Assembly (NCBI GenBank): GCA_035288405.1
Contig: DATEAK010000219.1
Span: 1 to 17,149 of the forward strand
DNA from: JACPSX01 sp035288405 [NCBI: bacterium]
GTDB lineage: Bacteria; JACPSX01
DNA length: 17,149 bases
Direction of reading: 5' to 3'
In this document: in pieces, positions 7,491 to 15,723 of the stretch
How positions within the stretch are numbered: the stretch's first letter is position 1
Layout of the letters: every line of letters begins with the position of its first letter
Translations under genes and position numbers: made by a program
Notes under the pieces: generated by a model
The model's input: the letters and a program-made list of their open reading frames with translations, nothing else
Database searches by the model: none
What the model was told of the DNA's origin: nothing

Positions 7491-8561
7491 GTGATTGAAA
7501 TCCTGGGAGTGAGCAAAGTCTTTCGGGTGGGAACAAAGCAGGTCCACCCGCTGCGAAACGTGACACTCGACGTCCGGGAAGGCGAGTTTTTCGTTCTTCT
7601 GGGGCCTAGCGGTTCCGGAAAAAGCACTTTGCTCCGCTGTGTGAGCGGTTTGGAAGAACCCGACGAGGGGGAGATTTTGTTGGACGGCCGCGTGGTTTTC
7701 TCCAAATCGAAGGGGATCGTCCTGGATCCCGCGGACCGAGGAATCGGAATGGTGTTTCAGTCTTATGCGATCTGGCCTCATTTGAGCGTACTTGATAACG
7801 TCACCTTGCCGCTCATTCGCGGAAAAAAGCGGATGCCCAGGCGCCTGGCCGTCGAAAAAGGCCGGGAAGTCCTCAAGCTCGTGCAAATGGACACTCTGAT
7901 GGAGAGACCCGCTTCATTGCTGAGCGGCGGACAGCAGCAACGAGTCGCCGTGGCCCGCGCATTGTCCATAGAACCGAAGGTCTTGCTCATGGACGAGCCT
8001 CTGAGCAATCTCGATGCGCGCATGCGGGAAGAAGTCCGGGAGGAAATTAAGAACCTGACTCGGCAAATCGGGATTACGGTGCTCTACATCACCCATGATC
8101 AGATCGAAGCGATGGCTCTGGCCAGCCGCATCGCGGTTTTGGCCAACGGGGAAGTTAAGCAGGTGGCCTTGCCGAGAGAAGTCTACAAGAAGCCCGCGAG
8201 TCATGAAGTGGCCACCCTCTTGGGGACAATTAACTGGCTGTCGGGAAGGGTCATTCGCGACGGGGTCGTAGAGACTCCTATCGGAGAAGTTCGGATCGGC
8301 ACGGAAGGGCTCCGAAACAACGATAAGATTTTATTGGGAATCCGGCTTGAGCATCTTTGCGTGGCCTCAACCGGTGCGGCTGTGGAGAACGAGTTCCCGG
8401 CCGAAGTGATATCGCAAACGTTTTTGGGTGATCAGATCTGGTATCACCTTCGAGTCGGCTCGACTCGGATGGTATGGAAAACCTTTGCCGACGTCGATCT
8501 GCCCAAAACCGTTTACGCCAGGCTCCCGAAAGAAAAGATATTGGTTTTTGGAGAGGGATGA
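7491..8561 (+). CDS. ABC transporter ATP-binding protein (FbpC/PotA-like)
   Basis: This is the 356-residue nucleotide-binding subunit that powers the importer. Motifs are complete: Walker A GPSGSGKST (38-46), Q-loop FQSYAIWPH (Q90), signature LSGGQQQRVAVARAL (144-158), Walker B VLLMDEP (164-170), D-loop SNLDA, and the switch His in YITHDQ (H202). The region after about 235 looks like a TOBE-type domain, as in polyamine, iron and maltose importers, where it can contact ligand or regulators. The gene starts with GTG. AGGGG about 7 bases upstream is a modest ribosome site, and 71 bases separate it from the permease stop. All essential catalytic residues are present, so an active ATPase is expected. 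Confidence 0.93.
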   Translation: MIEILGVSKVFRVGTKQVHPLRNVTLDVREGEFFVLLGPSGSGKSTLLRCVSGLEEPDEGEILLDGRVVFSKSKGIVLDPADRGIGMVFQSYAIWPHLSVLDNVTLPLIRGKKRMPRRLAVEKGREVLKLVQMDTLMERPASLLSGGQQQRVAVARALSIEPKVLLMDEPLSNLDARMREEVREEIKNLTRQIGITVLYITHDQIEAMALASRIAVLANGEVKQVALPREVYKKPASHEVATLLGTINWLSGRVIRDGVVETPIGEVRIGTEGLRNNDKILLGIRLEHLCVASTGAAVENEFPAEVISQTFLGDQIWYHLRVGSTRMVWKTFADVDLPKTVYARLPKEKILVFGEG

Positions 8562-8656
8562 AATTCGGATCGTTCGGCCCAGTAAGCCGGGAGGAAAATC
8601 GCCTAGTTCGTGCAGAGACAAAGCCGTTTGAAACGGCTTGGAGAAGAGGAGGCGCA

Positions 8657-9751
8657 ATGAGTCGGAAAATCGCATTATGGGTTCTTTTCGCGTGTCTACT
8701 GCCCGGGGTCATTTACGCACAGTCCTCGGTTCCTTCCAAGTCCGCCGCGCCCACGCTGGCCAGTATTATTGCAGGGGCCCGGCGTGAAGGGCGCCTGGAT
8801 CTGGTCTGGTCCGAGAGCTCCATGGGAGGGTTTAAGGGGACGGCGGCTCTCGAGAAGCTCATTAACCAGAAGTACGGCCTCAATCTTAAATTTAATTTTA
8901 CGGCGGGGCCGGATATGACTCTGATGGCCACTAAGGTCCTCCAGGAAAACAAGGCGGGTGTTGCCGCGACGAGCGATGTCTACCTCGGAAACGGGGCTCT
9001 CTTTGCGCCTTTGTATAAAGCGGATGTCCTGCTTCCCGTGGAGTGGAGAAATCTGTTCCCCTACTTTCCGGAGAAGGCGGTGGAGTTAGGGGGACGGGCG
9101 CTGTGGGTTTGGTCCGGCGACCGAGGGATCGACTACAACACGAATCTCGTGGCGCCTGCGGATGTTCCCAAGAATACGACCGACATTTTCAACCCCAAAT
9201 GGAAGGGGAAAATCGCCTCTACGCCGTATGCGGCGGGTTTTGATCGCTGGGCGGATATGATCGGTGAGGAGAAGGTGGATGCCTTCATGGAGGTATTTGC
9301 CAAGGAGTATGTGAGAGGGCTCATTCGCTGCGCGGGAGAAGAAGAGAGAGTGGCGCGGGGCGAATTTGCCATGCTCGTGTTTAACTGCTCCAACAATGAG
9401 GTTCTACTCCTGAAAGAAGCCGGGGCACCAATCGATTATGTGATTCCTCGGGACGCCGCCATGCTGTCCCCCTTCTATATGGCGGTTCCCAAGCACGCGG
9501 CTCACCCGAACGCGGCCATGCTTTACCTGGCGGCCTTGCAGACCAAGGAAGGGCAGGACATCATCTGGAACTTCTCCCGGTCGGGATCCCACTTTGTCAA
9601 GGATTCGAAATACTCGCTCTGGTTCGAGAAAGAATTCAAAGACGTAAAAAACATCAAGATATTTACGGCGGAATATCTGGTCGAGCACGGAGACCGTTTG
9701 CAGAAAATCTTGAGCAAGTACCGGGCGATGTTGCTGGGCGGGAAGAAGTAA
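8657..9751 (+). CDS. ABC transporter periplasmic substrate-binding protein (second paralogue)
   Basis: This 364-residue binding protein closes the ABC operon. A signal peptide spans residues 1-21 (hydrophobic core ALWVLFACLLPGVIYA, cleavage likely after Ala21). The open frame extends back to 8474 inside the ATPase gene, but GAGGAGG just before the ATG at 8657, together with the signal peptide, fixes the real start. It shares long stretches with the protein at 2192-3280, for example NQKYGLNLKF, EWRxLFPY, VELGGR, NPKWKGKIASTPYAAGF, GEEKVDAFM, GEFAMLVF and EHGDRLQKIL. The fold is that of ferric/thiamine/phosphonate-type binding proteins, and the ligand is unknown. Its place after the permease and ATPase makes it the cognate receptor of this importer. 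Confidence 0.92.
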   Translation: MSRKIALWVLFACLLPGVIYAQSSVPSKSAAPTLASIIAGARREGRLDLVWSESSMGGFKGTAALEKLINQKYGLNLKFNFTAGPDMTLMATKVLQENKAGVAATSDVYLGNGALFAPLYKADVLLPVEWRNLFPYFPEKAVELGGRALWVWSGDRGIDYNTNLVAPADVPKNTTDIFNPKWKGKIASTPYAAGFDRWADMIGEEKVDAFMEVFAKEYVRGLIRCAGEEERVARGEFAMLVFNCSNNEVLLLKEAGAPIDYVIPRDAAMLSPFYMAVPKHAAHPNAAMLYLAALQTKEGQDIIWNFSRSGSHFVKDSKYSLWFEKEFKDVKNIKIFTAEYLVEHGDRLQKILSKYRAMLLGGKK

Positions 9752-9846
9752 GAGTCCTATTTCCGATTTCTTTCGGGCCTGCCGTAAGAGAGGCGCATCC
9801 CGAGGACGAGTCGCGATTACTTTGACAATCTGAAGGAGGAAGGATC

Positions 9847-10884
9847 ATGGTAGAGATCGGTTTTGCGTTTACAATCGGCAGCAACATCGACGAGCCGATG
9901 CGACAGGACTTCGCTGTGACCATGGAGGAGATGGGCTATAACTCCATGTGGATTCCCGGGTTCATCTCCCGTGAGATCCACGGCTACGACATGCTGGACA
10001 TCATATCGGCGCTCGCGGTGCGCACCAAGCGCATCAAGCTCGGCACGATCGTGCTGCAGGTGCCACTCTACCATCCGGTCGATCTGGCAAGACGGATCGT
10101 GACCGTGGACCATCTCTCCAACGGCCGCTTTATTTTTGGAGTGGGGGTCGGCGGGCACCCGACGGAGTTCGAGCATATGGGAGTCCCCTATGAGTCGCGG
10201 GGCCGGAGGACGGATGAAATCCTGGAGATCATGCGGCGGCTCTGGACGGAGGAGGAAGTCACCTTTAAGGGGGAGTTCTACAACCTGAAAGGGGTTGTGC
10301 AAAAGCCGAAATCGATTCAGAAGCCCCATCCCAAGATCATCGTCGGCGGCGGCTTCCATGGATCCGCCGCCCGCTTTGCGCCGGATGCAGGACTCTCGGG
10401 AGGCTTTGCCAGCCGCTGGCTGAAGCGCGCCGCCCGCTGGGACGGCTGGCTTCCGGGCGGGCCGTTGACGCTCAGTGAACAGGATGCACAGACTCTCAAG
10501 GAAGGAATGAAACAAATCAAGGCGGTCGCCCAGGCAAACGGCCGGACGATCAAGGATGAGGACTACGATCTCACGGTAGCCTGCTTCGGCTTGTTCAATA
10601 TCAACGACGATATGAACCAGGTGCGCAGGGAAGTTTCGGACTGGTACAACGCGCGGGTGGCAAGAGGATACCATCAAGTCCAGGGGAACCCGAGCCTTGA
10701 GGGACTGGAAAAGTCCGGCGGGTTCGGCTCACCGGAAGTCGTGGCGAAAGTTCTGAACCGGTGGCTTCGCCTGATGAATGATGTCCCGGCCGCCAAGAGA
10801 ATAGCGATCTTGTTCGCCTCGCTCAATCCGCTGCAGCAGCTGGAGAAATTCAACACGCAGGTGAAACCCCTGCTGGAACTCTAA
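9847..10884 (+). CDS. Luciferase-like (LLM class) F420-dependent oxidoreductase
   Basis: This 345-residue protein has the TIM-barrel bacterial luciferase fold. Recognisable blocks are MGYNSMWIPGF (29-39), a LGTIVLQVPLYHPVDLAR strand-helix (65-82), TVDHLSNGRFIFGVGVGG (86-103), EFEHMGVPYESRGRRTDEIL (107-126) and the beta strand KIIVGGGF (163-170). F420-dependent members of this family catalyse hydride transfer to or from many substrates. Use of F420, rather than FMN, is inferred from family resemblance and from the F420 biosynthesis genes downstream. AAGGAGGA gives a strong ribosome site. The following gene starts 15 bases after its stop, indicating co-transcription. The large antisense frame over this gene is a shadow. 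Confidence 0.88.
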   Translation: MVEIGFAFTIGSNIDEPMRQDFAVTMEEMGYNSMWIPGFISREIHGYDMLDIISALAVRTKRIKLGTIVLQVPLYHPVDLARRIVTVDHLSNGRFIFGVGVGGHPTEFEHMGVPYESRGRRTDEILEIMRRLWTEEEVTFKGEFYNLKGVVQKPKSIQKPHPKIIVGGGFHGSAARFAPDAGLSGGFASRWLKRAARWDGWLPGGPLTLSEQDAQTLKEGMKQIKAVAQANGRTIKDEDYDLTVACFGLFNINDDMNQVRREVSDWYNARVARGYHQVQGNPSLEGLEKSGGFGSPEVVAKVLNRWLRLMNDVPAAKRIAILFASLNPLQQLEKFNTQVKPLLEL

Positions 10885-10899
10885 GGACGGTGTACATTG

Positions 10900-11853
10900 A
10901 TGAAACCTCGGCTGAATTTAAAATTAATGGGTGACTGGGGCAACGCGAATTTCCACATCATCGTCGGGTGGATTGCCGCGAACCTGCGCTGGCGCAGCGC
11001 TCCGGGATCGGAATTCCTCATTTACACGGGTACGGGCTATCGCGACAACATCGACGCGGTGGCCAAGGGACTGGTTGATCTTGCTGTGACCACGCCGGCG
11101 GACGTCTGCTTGGAATGGGCAAGGGCGGGCAAGTATTTCTTCGAGGGGACGCCGTATCCGCATTTGCGCGCTCTCGGATATATCCCGCAAGACGACCGTC
11201 TTGTTTTCGCGGTGCGCGCGGACACGGGGATCACTTCCTTCGCGGATTTGAAAAGCCGCCGCTATCCTTTGCGGATCGCCACCACCTGCCGGGACCCTCT
11301 CAATTTGATGAGCTACGCGGTCGAGCAGGTGTTTCGAGCTCACGGAATCGGCCCCAAGGATATCGAGAGCTGGGGCGGGAAATGGCTGGAGCACGATCAT
11401 CCGCGCAAATGCCTGACCTGGGTAACCCGGGGCGAAGCGGACGCGGCTTTCAACGAGGGGATCATGGTCCCGCAATGGTATGAACTGGTGAAAACCGTTC
11501 CGATGCGTTTCGTGCCTATGGAATCGGAAGCGCTCCGGGAGCTGGAGTCAATGGGACTGCGTCCCGCCGTTCACAAAAAAGAGCGGTTCAATTCGGAACA
11601 GGACGTTGCGTGCCTGGACTGGTCTCACTGGGCGATTGTGGTGCGCGAGGACATGTCCGAAGACATTGCGCATCTGCTCACGGCGGTGATGGTGGAAGAG
11701 CGCAGTGAATTGGAGTCCCGCTATCGCCATCTACCCCCCGAGCGCAGCCCGATGACTTATCCGATCGATCCGTATACCATGTGGAAGGGGCTCGGAGCTC
11801 CGCTGCACTCCGGGGCCGAACGTTATTATCGCGAAAACGGGTATATGAGTTAA
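10900..11853 (+). CDS. TAXI/NMT1-type substrate-binding-like protein without a signal peptide
   Basis: About 317 residues with the type II periplasmic-binding-protein look of the TAXI (TRAP-associated) and NMT1 groups: an early LKLMGDWGNANFHI, then GTGYRDNIDAVAKGLVDLAV (about 44-63), a switch into TTPADV, and later DLKSRRYPLRIATT, the usual second-lobe entry. The N-terminus MKPRLNLKLMGDWG has no hydrophobic export signal, and no TRAP membrane subunits are nearby, so a cytoplasmic role is likely. Binding-protein folds are known as cytoplasmic enzymes in MqnA/MqnD and in 4,5-dihydroxyphthalate decarboxylase, so enzymatic or ligand-delivery roles are both possible. A TTG three bases earlier (10897) could also start it; AAGGA overlaps the preceding stop. 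It sits between two F420-type oxidoreductases. A decayed relative lies at 3325-3447. Confidence 0.72.
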   Translation: MKPRLNLKLMGDWGNANFHIIVGWIAANLRWRSAPGSEFLIYTGTGYRDNIDAVAKGLVDLAVTTPADVCLEWARAGKYFFEGTPYPHLRALGYIPQDDRLVFAVRADTGITSFADLKSRRYPLRIATTCRDPLNLMSYAVEQVFRAHGIGPKDIESWGGKWLEHDHPRKCLTWVTRGEADAAFNEGIMVPQWYELVKTVPMRFVPMESEALRELESMGLRPAVHKKERFNSEQDVACLDWSHWAIVVREDMSEDIAHLLTAVMVEERSELESRYRHLPPERSPMTYPIDPYTMWKGLGAPLHSGAERYYRENGYMS

Positions 11854-11906
11854 ACTACGTTTAGGATACGGGAAGGAAAACGGATCCTTCAATAGGTAGA
11901 GGGAAC

Positions 11907-13100
11907 ATGAGCAATCCAAGCTTCAAAGACATGATGAATGAGGTGGTGGCTTATGGGAGCTGCTGCGAGTGCGGGAGCTGCGTGCTGGTGTGCCCCCACA
12001 ACGTGATTGATTATGTGGATTCCAAACCCAAGCAGGTGGCGAAAAAAAACGGCCCCTTTGATTATTGCGGGATCAGCGAGGGGATCGGGTGCGATGTGTG
12101 TGCCCAGGCCTGTCCCCGGCTCTATCCCCGGGAGCACCACCTCAGAGATGCGGTGTTCGGCGCGGACAAGCCATACCAGGCGAACTTCGGAGTTTACCGC
12201 CGGGTCGTGGTGGCCCGCTGCAACGATGCCGGAATCCTGAACCTTTGCCAGGACGGCGGAGTCGTCACGACGCTTCTGGTGTGGGCGCTGCGCAGGGGGT
12301 TGATTGACGGCGCTGTGGTCTCCGTCCTGGATGGGAATACGCGTTGCAATCCGGTTCCCAAGGTGGTGACCACGGAGGAGGAGATCATCGCCGCCGGAGG
12401 GTCCTGGTACACCTATGTGCCCAATAATCTGGCTCTAGCCGATGCTCTGGAGCGGGGGTTGAAGAAGGTGGCCTTTGTGGGGGTTCCTTGTCAGGTGACC
12501 CCGCTGCGCAAGCTGGAGACGGTGGACCCGGGTTTTTTGGACAACGGCCGCAAGAAAGAGAAACACATAAGCCAGCAGCGCAAATTTCTCAAGGGGTTTT
12601 CCGACATTGTGAGTTTGAACCTGGGCCTGTTTTGCACGGAGGTGTTCAGCTATGACGGGCTGATGGTGGACAAGATTGAGAGGGAGATGGGCATTCCCCT
12701 TGAAGACGTCCGGAAGTTTAACGTCAAGGGTGAGGTGCTCATCTACAAGAAAGACGGCAGCGTGGCGAATCTGAGCCTGAAGGATTCTCAGGAATATGTG
12801 CGGCCCGAGTGCCATCACTGTGCCGACTTTTCTGCCGAGCTGGCGGACATATCCTTTGGCGGTGCGGGCCTCATGGGATGGACAATCGTCGTGATCAGGA
12901 CCCCCAGAGGCGAAGAAGCGTTTTCCCAACTTGAAAACGAGGGACTGATCGAGATCCATCCCATTGAGGAATATGAACGCAATCGCAAGATTGTGGTGCG
13001 TCTGACCCGGAAGCAAAGGGAGCGGGTTCCGATTCCCCCGGGGAAGGAAGAGTCCTTTATTCGGGACCCCGCAAGTCCTGTTCCTGCGCCGCAGAAGTAA
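11907..13100 (+). CDS. Ferredoxin-FrhB/FdhB-type coenzyme F420 oxidoreductase
   Basis: This 397-residue protein belongs to the coenzyme F420 hydrogenase/dehydrogenase beta-subunit family. The N-terminus has two ferredoxin-like iron-sulfur motifs: C19xxC22xxC25xxxC29P, and a second reading C62xxC65xxxC69P with C54 as the probable fourth ligand. The FrhB N-terminal domain follows with DGGVVTTLLVWAL (116-128) and GGSWY. The C-terminal domain has GVPCQ (C194), GLFCTE (C243) and ECHHCADFSAELADISFGG (C302, C305), the family's extra cluster and flavin region. Relatives use FAD and iron-sulfur clusters to pass electrons between F420 and ferredoxin, a hydrogenase, formate dehydrogenase or another partner. 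The partner here is unknown. The start has AGAGGG nearby, 53 bases after the previous gene. A hairpin follows its stop. Confidence 0.88.
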   Translation: MSNPSFKDMMNEVVAYGSCCECGSCVLVCPHNVIDYVDSKPKQVAKKNGPFDYCGISEGIGCDVCAQACPRLYPREHHLRDAVFGADKPYQANFGVYRRVVVARCNDAGILNLCQDGGVVTTLLVWALRRGLIDGAVVSVLDGNTRCNPVPKVVTTEEEIIAAGGSWYTYVPNNLALADALERGLKKVAFVGVPCQVTPLRKLETVDPGFLDNGRKKEKHISQQRKFLKGFSDIVSLNLGLFCTEVFSYDGLMVDKIEREMGIPLEDVRKFNVKGEVLIYKKDGSVANLSLKDSQEYVRPECHHCADFSAELADISFGGAGLMGWTIVVIRTPRGEEAFSQLENEGLIEIHPIEEYERNRKIVVRLTRKQRERVPIPPGKEESFIRDPASPVPAPQK

Positions 13101-13110
13101 GGCCGGCCCC

Positions 13111-13131
13111 GCAATTCCGGCAAGGAATTGC
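13111..13131 (+). terminator. Hairpin after the FrhB-type gene (possible terminator)
   Basis: GCAATTCC and GGAATTGC form a perfect 8-bp stem with a 5-base loop (GGCAA), with further CCC/GGG pairing outside past a bulge. It begins 11 bases after the stop at 13100. No T-run follows, so intrinsic termination would be inefficient; attenuation or mRNA stabilisation are alternatives. It separates the oxidoreductase genes from cofD. Confidence 0.4.
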
Positions 13132-13297
13132 CGGGCGGTTGCAGGAGAGGACTATGAGTCGCCTCCAAATTCGTGCAACCATTTTATCTTGCGGTAGATA
13201 GGGAAAGCCCTTAAAATGCTGTGTGTGCCGACTTAGTGACCCACAGCACCAATTCCTTCTTCGGAAGTGAAAAGTTTCCAGGAACTCCGGGGGGCTA

Positions 13298-14236
13298 GTG
13301 ATTACACTGCTTGCGGGTGGAACCGGTGCGGCAAAGCTTGTGGATGGCTTGATTCAGGAAACTGATCCCGCCGATCTGACCCTTGTCTGCAATACGGGAG
13401 ACGACGTTCAACTCTTTGGTCTTCACATCTCCCCGGACGTGGACACGAATCTCTATACATTGGCCGGAATCATCGACTGGGAAAAAGGCTGGGGGATTTC
13501 CGGAGACTCATTTTTTTGCATGGATTCCCTGGGAAAGCTAGGATACGAAATCTGGTTTCGCCTCGGGGATCGAGACCTGGCGACCCATCTTTCCCGTTCA
13601 TTGGAGCTTCGCGGTGGGCGGACCCTGTCTGAGACTATTGAATCTCTGTGTCGCGCTTTGGGCTTGAAAACAAGGCTTCTCCCCATGAGTAATGATCCGG
13701 TGGAAACCCGCGTGGTGACGGCGGGAGGTGACCGTCATTTCCAGGAATTTTTCGTGAAGGGAGCCTGGCAGGAAGAGGTCTGCTCGGTTTACTTCAAGGG
13801 AGCAGAGGCGGCGCAACCGGCACCCGGAGTTATTGCGGCCATTCTGGAAGCCCAAGCGGTCATCCTTTGTCCCAGCAACCCGGTGACCAGTCTGGGACCG
13901 ATCCTTGCCGTTCCCGGGATACGGAAGGCTTTGTCGGATACCCAAGCGCCTGTGTTGGCCGTGAGCGCCATTGTGGGCGGGCAGCCGGTCAGCGGTCCTG
14001 CACATAAGCTCATGGCAGCCCGAGGGTGGGAGGTCTCCGCTTTGGGTGTAGCTCGAGCTCTGAAAGACGTGGCCGATTTCCTCGTCATCGATTCGATCGA
14101 TCGGGATCAGGCATCCGCGATTTCCGCTCTGGGTCTCGAAGTTCTGGTAACAGAAACCGTCATGAGAAATCGGGACGATCGCAGAAGACTGGCAAGAGGG
14201 ATTTTAGAGAACCTCGGAGTGGAGCGGCAGCAATGA
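13298..14236 (+). CDS. cofD: 2-phospho-L-lactate transferase (CofD/FbiA), F420 biosynthesis
   Basis: CofD joins the activated lactyl or enolpyruvyl phosphate group, delivered as a GDP ester, to the deazaflavin FO, giving F420-0 or its dehydro form. The 312-residue sequence carries the family signatures: LLAGGTGAAKLVDGL (4-18), CNTGDDVQLFGLHISPDVDT (31-50) for FO and metal binding, LPMSNDPVETRV (128-139), and CPSNPVTSLGPIL with PGIRKAL in the second half. The start is GTG at 13298, preceded by a G-rich stretch and no classic ribosome site. It opens a tight block: its stop overlaps the cofC start by four bases (ATGA). Length is normal for CofD/FbiA. Confidence 0.95.
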   Translation: MITLLAGGTGAAKLVDGLIQETDPADLTLVCNTGDDVQLFGLHISPDVDTNLYTLAGIIDWEKGWGISGDSFFCMDSLGKLGYEIWFRLGDRDLATHLSRSLELRGGRTLSETIESLCRALGLKTRLLPMSNDPVETRVVTAGGDRHFQEFFVKGAWQEEVCSVYFKGAEAAQPAPGVIAAILEAQAVILCPSNPVTSLGPILAVPGIRKALSDTQAPVLAVSAIVGGQPVSGPAHKLMAARGWEVSALGVARALKDVADFLVIDSIDRDQASAISALGLEVLVTETVMRNRDDRRRLARGILENLGVERQQ

Positions 14237-14943
14237 TCGCAGCCCTGATTCCCTTGAAAGATCCGGAGAAATCCAAGCAGCGCCTGTCCGACCTGCTGGT
14301 TGCTGAAGAGCGTTATGAGTTAGCCCTGGCCATGCTCAAAGACGTAGTGGCTGCCGTTGTGGAAGCAAGTAGGATCCAGCGCACCATCATCCTCGGAGGC
14401 GGAGAAGCGGCTGCTCGGGTGGCGCGCTTATCGGGCTGCGAGTTCATTCCAGACTGGGACAACCGCGGGGAGACGGAAGCCGTAGCCTTGGGAACCCAGG
14501 CCTTGCAGGGAAGTGTGGACGGTCTTCTGGTCCTTCCTGCCGATGTGCCCCTGGTACGCCCGGAAGACGTGGATGCTCTGGTGAGCAAGTCGGATGAGGG
14601 CGCTCGGGTGGTCCTCTGCCCGGCCCGGGATGGTTGCGGTACCAATGGAGCTTTGCGCTGCCCCGGGGAAATCATGCCTCTCACGTTCGGCAACAACAGC
14701 TTCCACCCTCACTACAATCTGGCACTTCAACTCGGGATTCCCTTAGCCGTAGTCGAACTCCCCCGCCTTGGCCTGGATCTGGACCGTCCAGAGGACGTGG
14801 CCACCTATATCCGCGAATCCCACAGCGGTGAAACGCACCGGTATCTGACTTCCATTAGGGTCGACAAGAGACTTTCCCGGTGGAACTCCCAGGTCCGGTC
14901 ATTCTCGAATCAGAGGAATTACGATGGTGTCATTTCGACTTGA
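14233..14943 (+). CDS. cofC: 2-phospho-L-lactate/phosphoenolpyruvate guanylyltransferase (CofC/FbiD)
   Basis: CofC activates phospholactate, or phosphoenolpyruvate or 3-phosphoglycerate in some bacteria, with GTP for CofD. The 236-residue protein has the nucleotidyltransferase blocks ALIPLKDPEKSKQRLS (4-19), LVLPADVPLV (99-108), DGCGTNGAL (133-141), FGNNSFHPHY (152-161) and LDLDRPEDV (181-189). The open frame extends upstream to 14026 inside cofD, but the ATGA overlap at 14233 and the family's start at the first beta strand fix the real start. The tail after PEDVATYI is long, and its last residues are read from bases that also encode the start of cofE. The acceptor preferred cannot be decided from sequence. 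Confidence 0.93.
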   Translation: MIAALIPLKDPEKSKQRLSDLLVAEERYELALAMLKDVVAAVVEASRIQRTIILGGGEAAARVARLSGCEFIPDWDNRGETEAVALGTQALQGSVDGLLVLPADVPLVRPEDVDALVSKSDEGARVVLCPARDGCGTNGALRCPGEIMPLTFGNNSFHPHYNLALQLGIPLAVVELPRLGLDLDRPEDVATYIRESHSGETHRYLTSIRVDKRLSRWNSQVRSFSNQRNYDGVIST

Positions 14944-15679
14944 AATTATCGGGATCGAGCACATTCCGGAGGTTCACTACGGCGATAACGTGGCCGCGCT
15001 TATCGTGGAAGCTTGTCGCCAGGAGAAGGTTTCTCTGTCTTCGGGTGATATTCTGGTGGTGGCTCATAAGATCGTCTCCAAGTCCGAGGGGCGCATTGTT
15101 CAGCTCAGCGAGGTAACCCCATCTTCTTTTGCGCACACCGTTGCGAAGCAGACGGGGAAAGATCCCCGGGCCGTGGAGGTGGTGTTGCGGGAATGCCGCC
15201 GCATCGTGCGGATGGACCACGGGGTTCTCGTGGTGGAGACGCATCATGGCTTTATCTGTGCCAACGGCGGAGTCGATTCCTCCAATGTCGGGCCCGGCCG
15301 GGTGGCCTTGCTCCCCAAGGATCCGGACGCATCGGCCGTGCAGATCCAGCGGGGGTTGCAGGAGCTGGCCGGGGTGCAAACGGCGGTCATCATCAGTGAC
15401 AGCTTTGGAAGGCCCTGGCGGGAGGGAACCGTCGATGTGGCCCTCGGAGTGGCAGGGCTGGAGCCTCTGATCGACTACCGGGGCAAGGAGGATCCCTTCG
15501 GCTACGAGATGAAAGCCTCCGTGGCTGCCGTAGCGGATGAGCTGGCCGGGGCCGGGGAGCTTGTTTTGGGCAAAACGCGCAAGGTCCCCGTTGCTCTGGT
15601 GAGGGGTTTTTCCACTCCGGGAGCGGAGGGGAAAGGAAGTCAGCTCATTCGATCGGCTGCAGCCGATATTTTTCGCTAG
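14924..15679 (+). CDS. cofE: Coenzyme F420-0:L-glutamate ligase (CofE)
   Basis: CofE adds L-glutamate residues to F420-0 in a GTP-dependent reaction, giving F420-1, F420-2 or longer tails. The 251-residue protein is the stand-alone form, without the C-terminal nitroreductase-like domain found fused in actinobacterial FbiB. Family motifs are AHKIVSKSEGR (47-57), NGGVDSSNVGPG (114-125), and SDSFGRPWREG (158-168), which contribute metal and GTP sites. It starts 20 bases before the end of cofC, with AGAGGA 6 bases upstream, so translation is probably coupled. Without the FbiB domain, reduction of any dehydro-F420-0 would need another enzyme if the pathway runs from phosphoenolpyruvate. Confidence 0.95.
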   Translation: MVSFRLEIIGIEHIPEVHYGDNVAALIVEACRQEKVSLSSGDILVVAHKIVSKSEGRIVQLSEVTPSSFAHTVAKQTGKDPRAVEVVLRECRRIVRMDHGVLVVETHHGFICANGGVDSSNVGPGRVALLPKDPDASAVQIQRGLQELAGVQTAVIISDSFGRPWREGTVDVALGVAGLEPLIDYRGKEDPFGYEMKASVAAVADELAGAGELVLGKTRKVPVALVRGFSTPGAEGKGSQLIRSAAADIFR

Positions 15680-15723
15680 AGAGGCTCAGTGCACTGAGCA
15701 GAACGGGCAAATGGAGGGGGAGT

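Noticed and set aside
6688-7566. 292-codon minus-strand open frame over the permease
   Set aside because: Antisense shadow of a clear membrane protein; low-complexity charged translation and no family resemblance.
8474-8656. Upstream extension of the second binding protein into the ATPase gene
   Set aside because: The internal ATG at 8657 has GAGGAGG and is followed by a signal peptide, which the extension would bury.
9822-9827. TTGACA hexamer before the LLM gene as a -35 box
   Set aside because: A -10 box 17 bases on would lie at or past the start codon, so it cannot drive this gene with a normal leader.
9817-10677. 286-codon minus-strand open frame over the LLM oxidoreductase gene
   Set aside because: It mirrors a GC-rich gene with strong family motifs; its own translation is rich in His, Arg and Pro with no domain.
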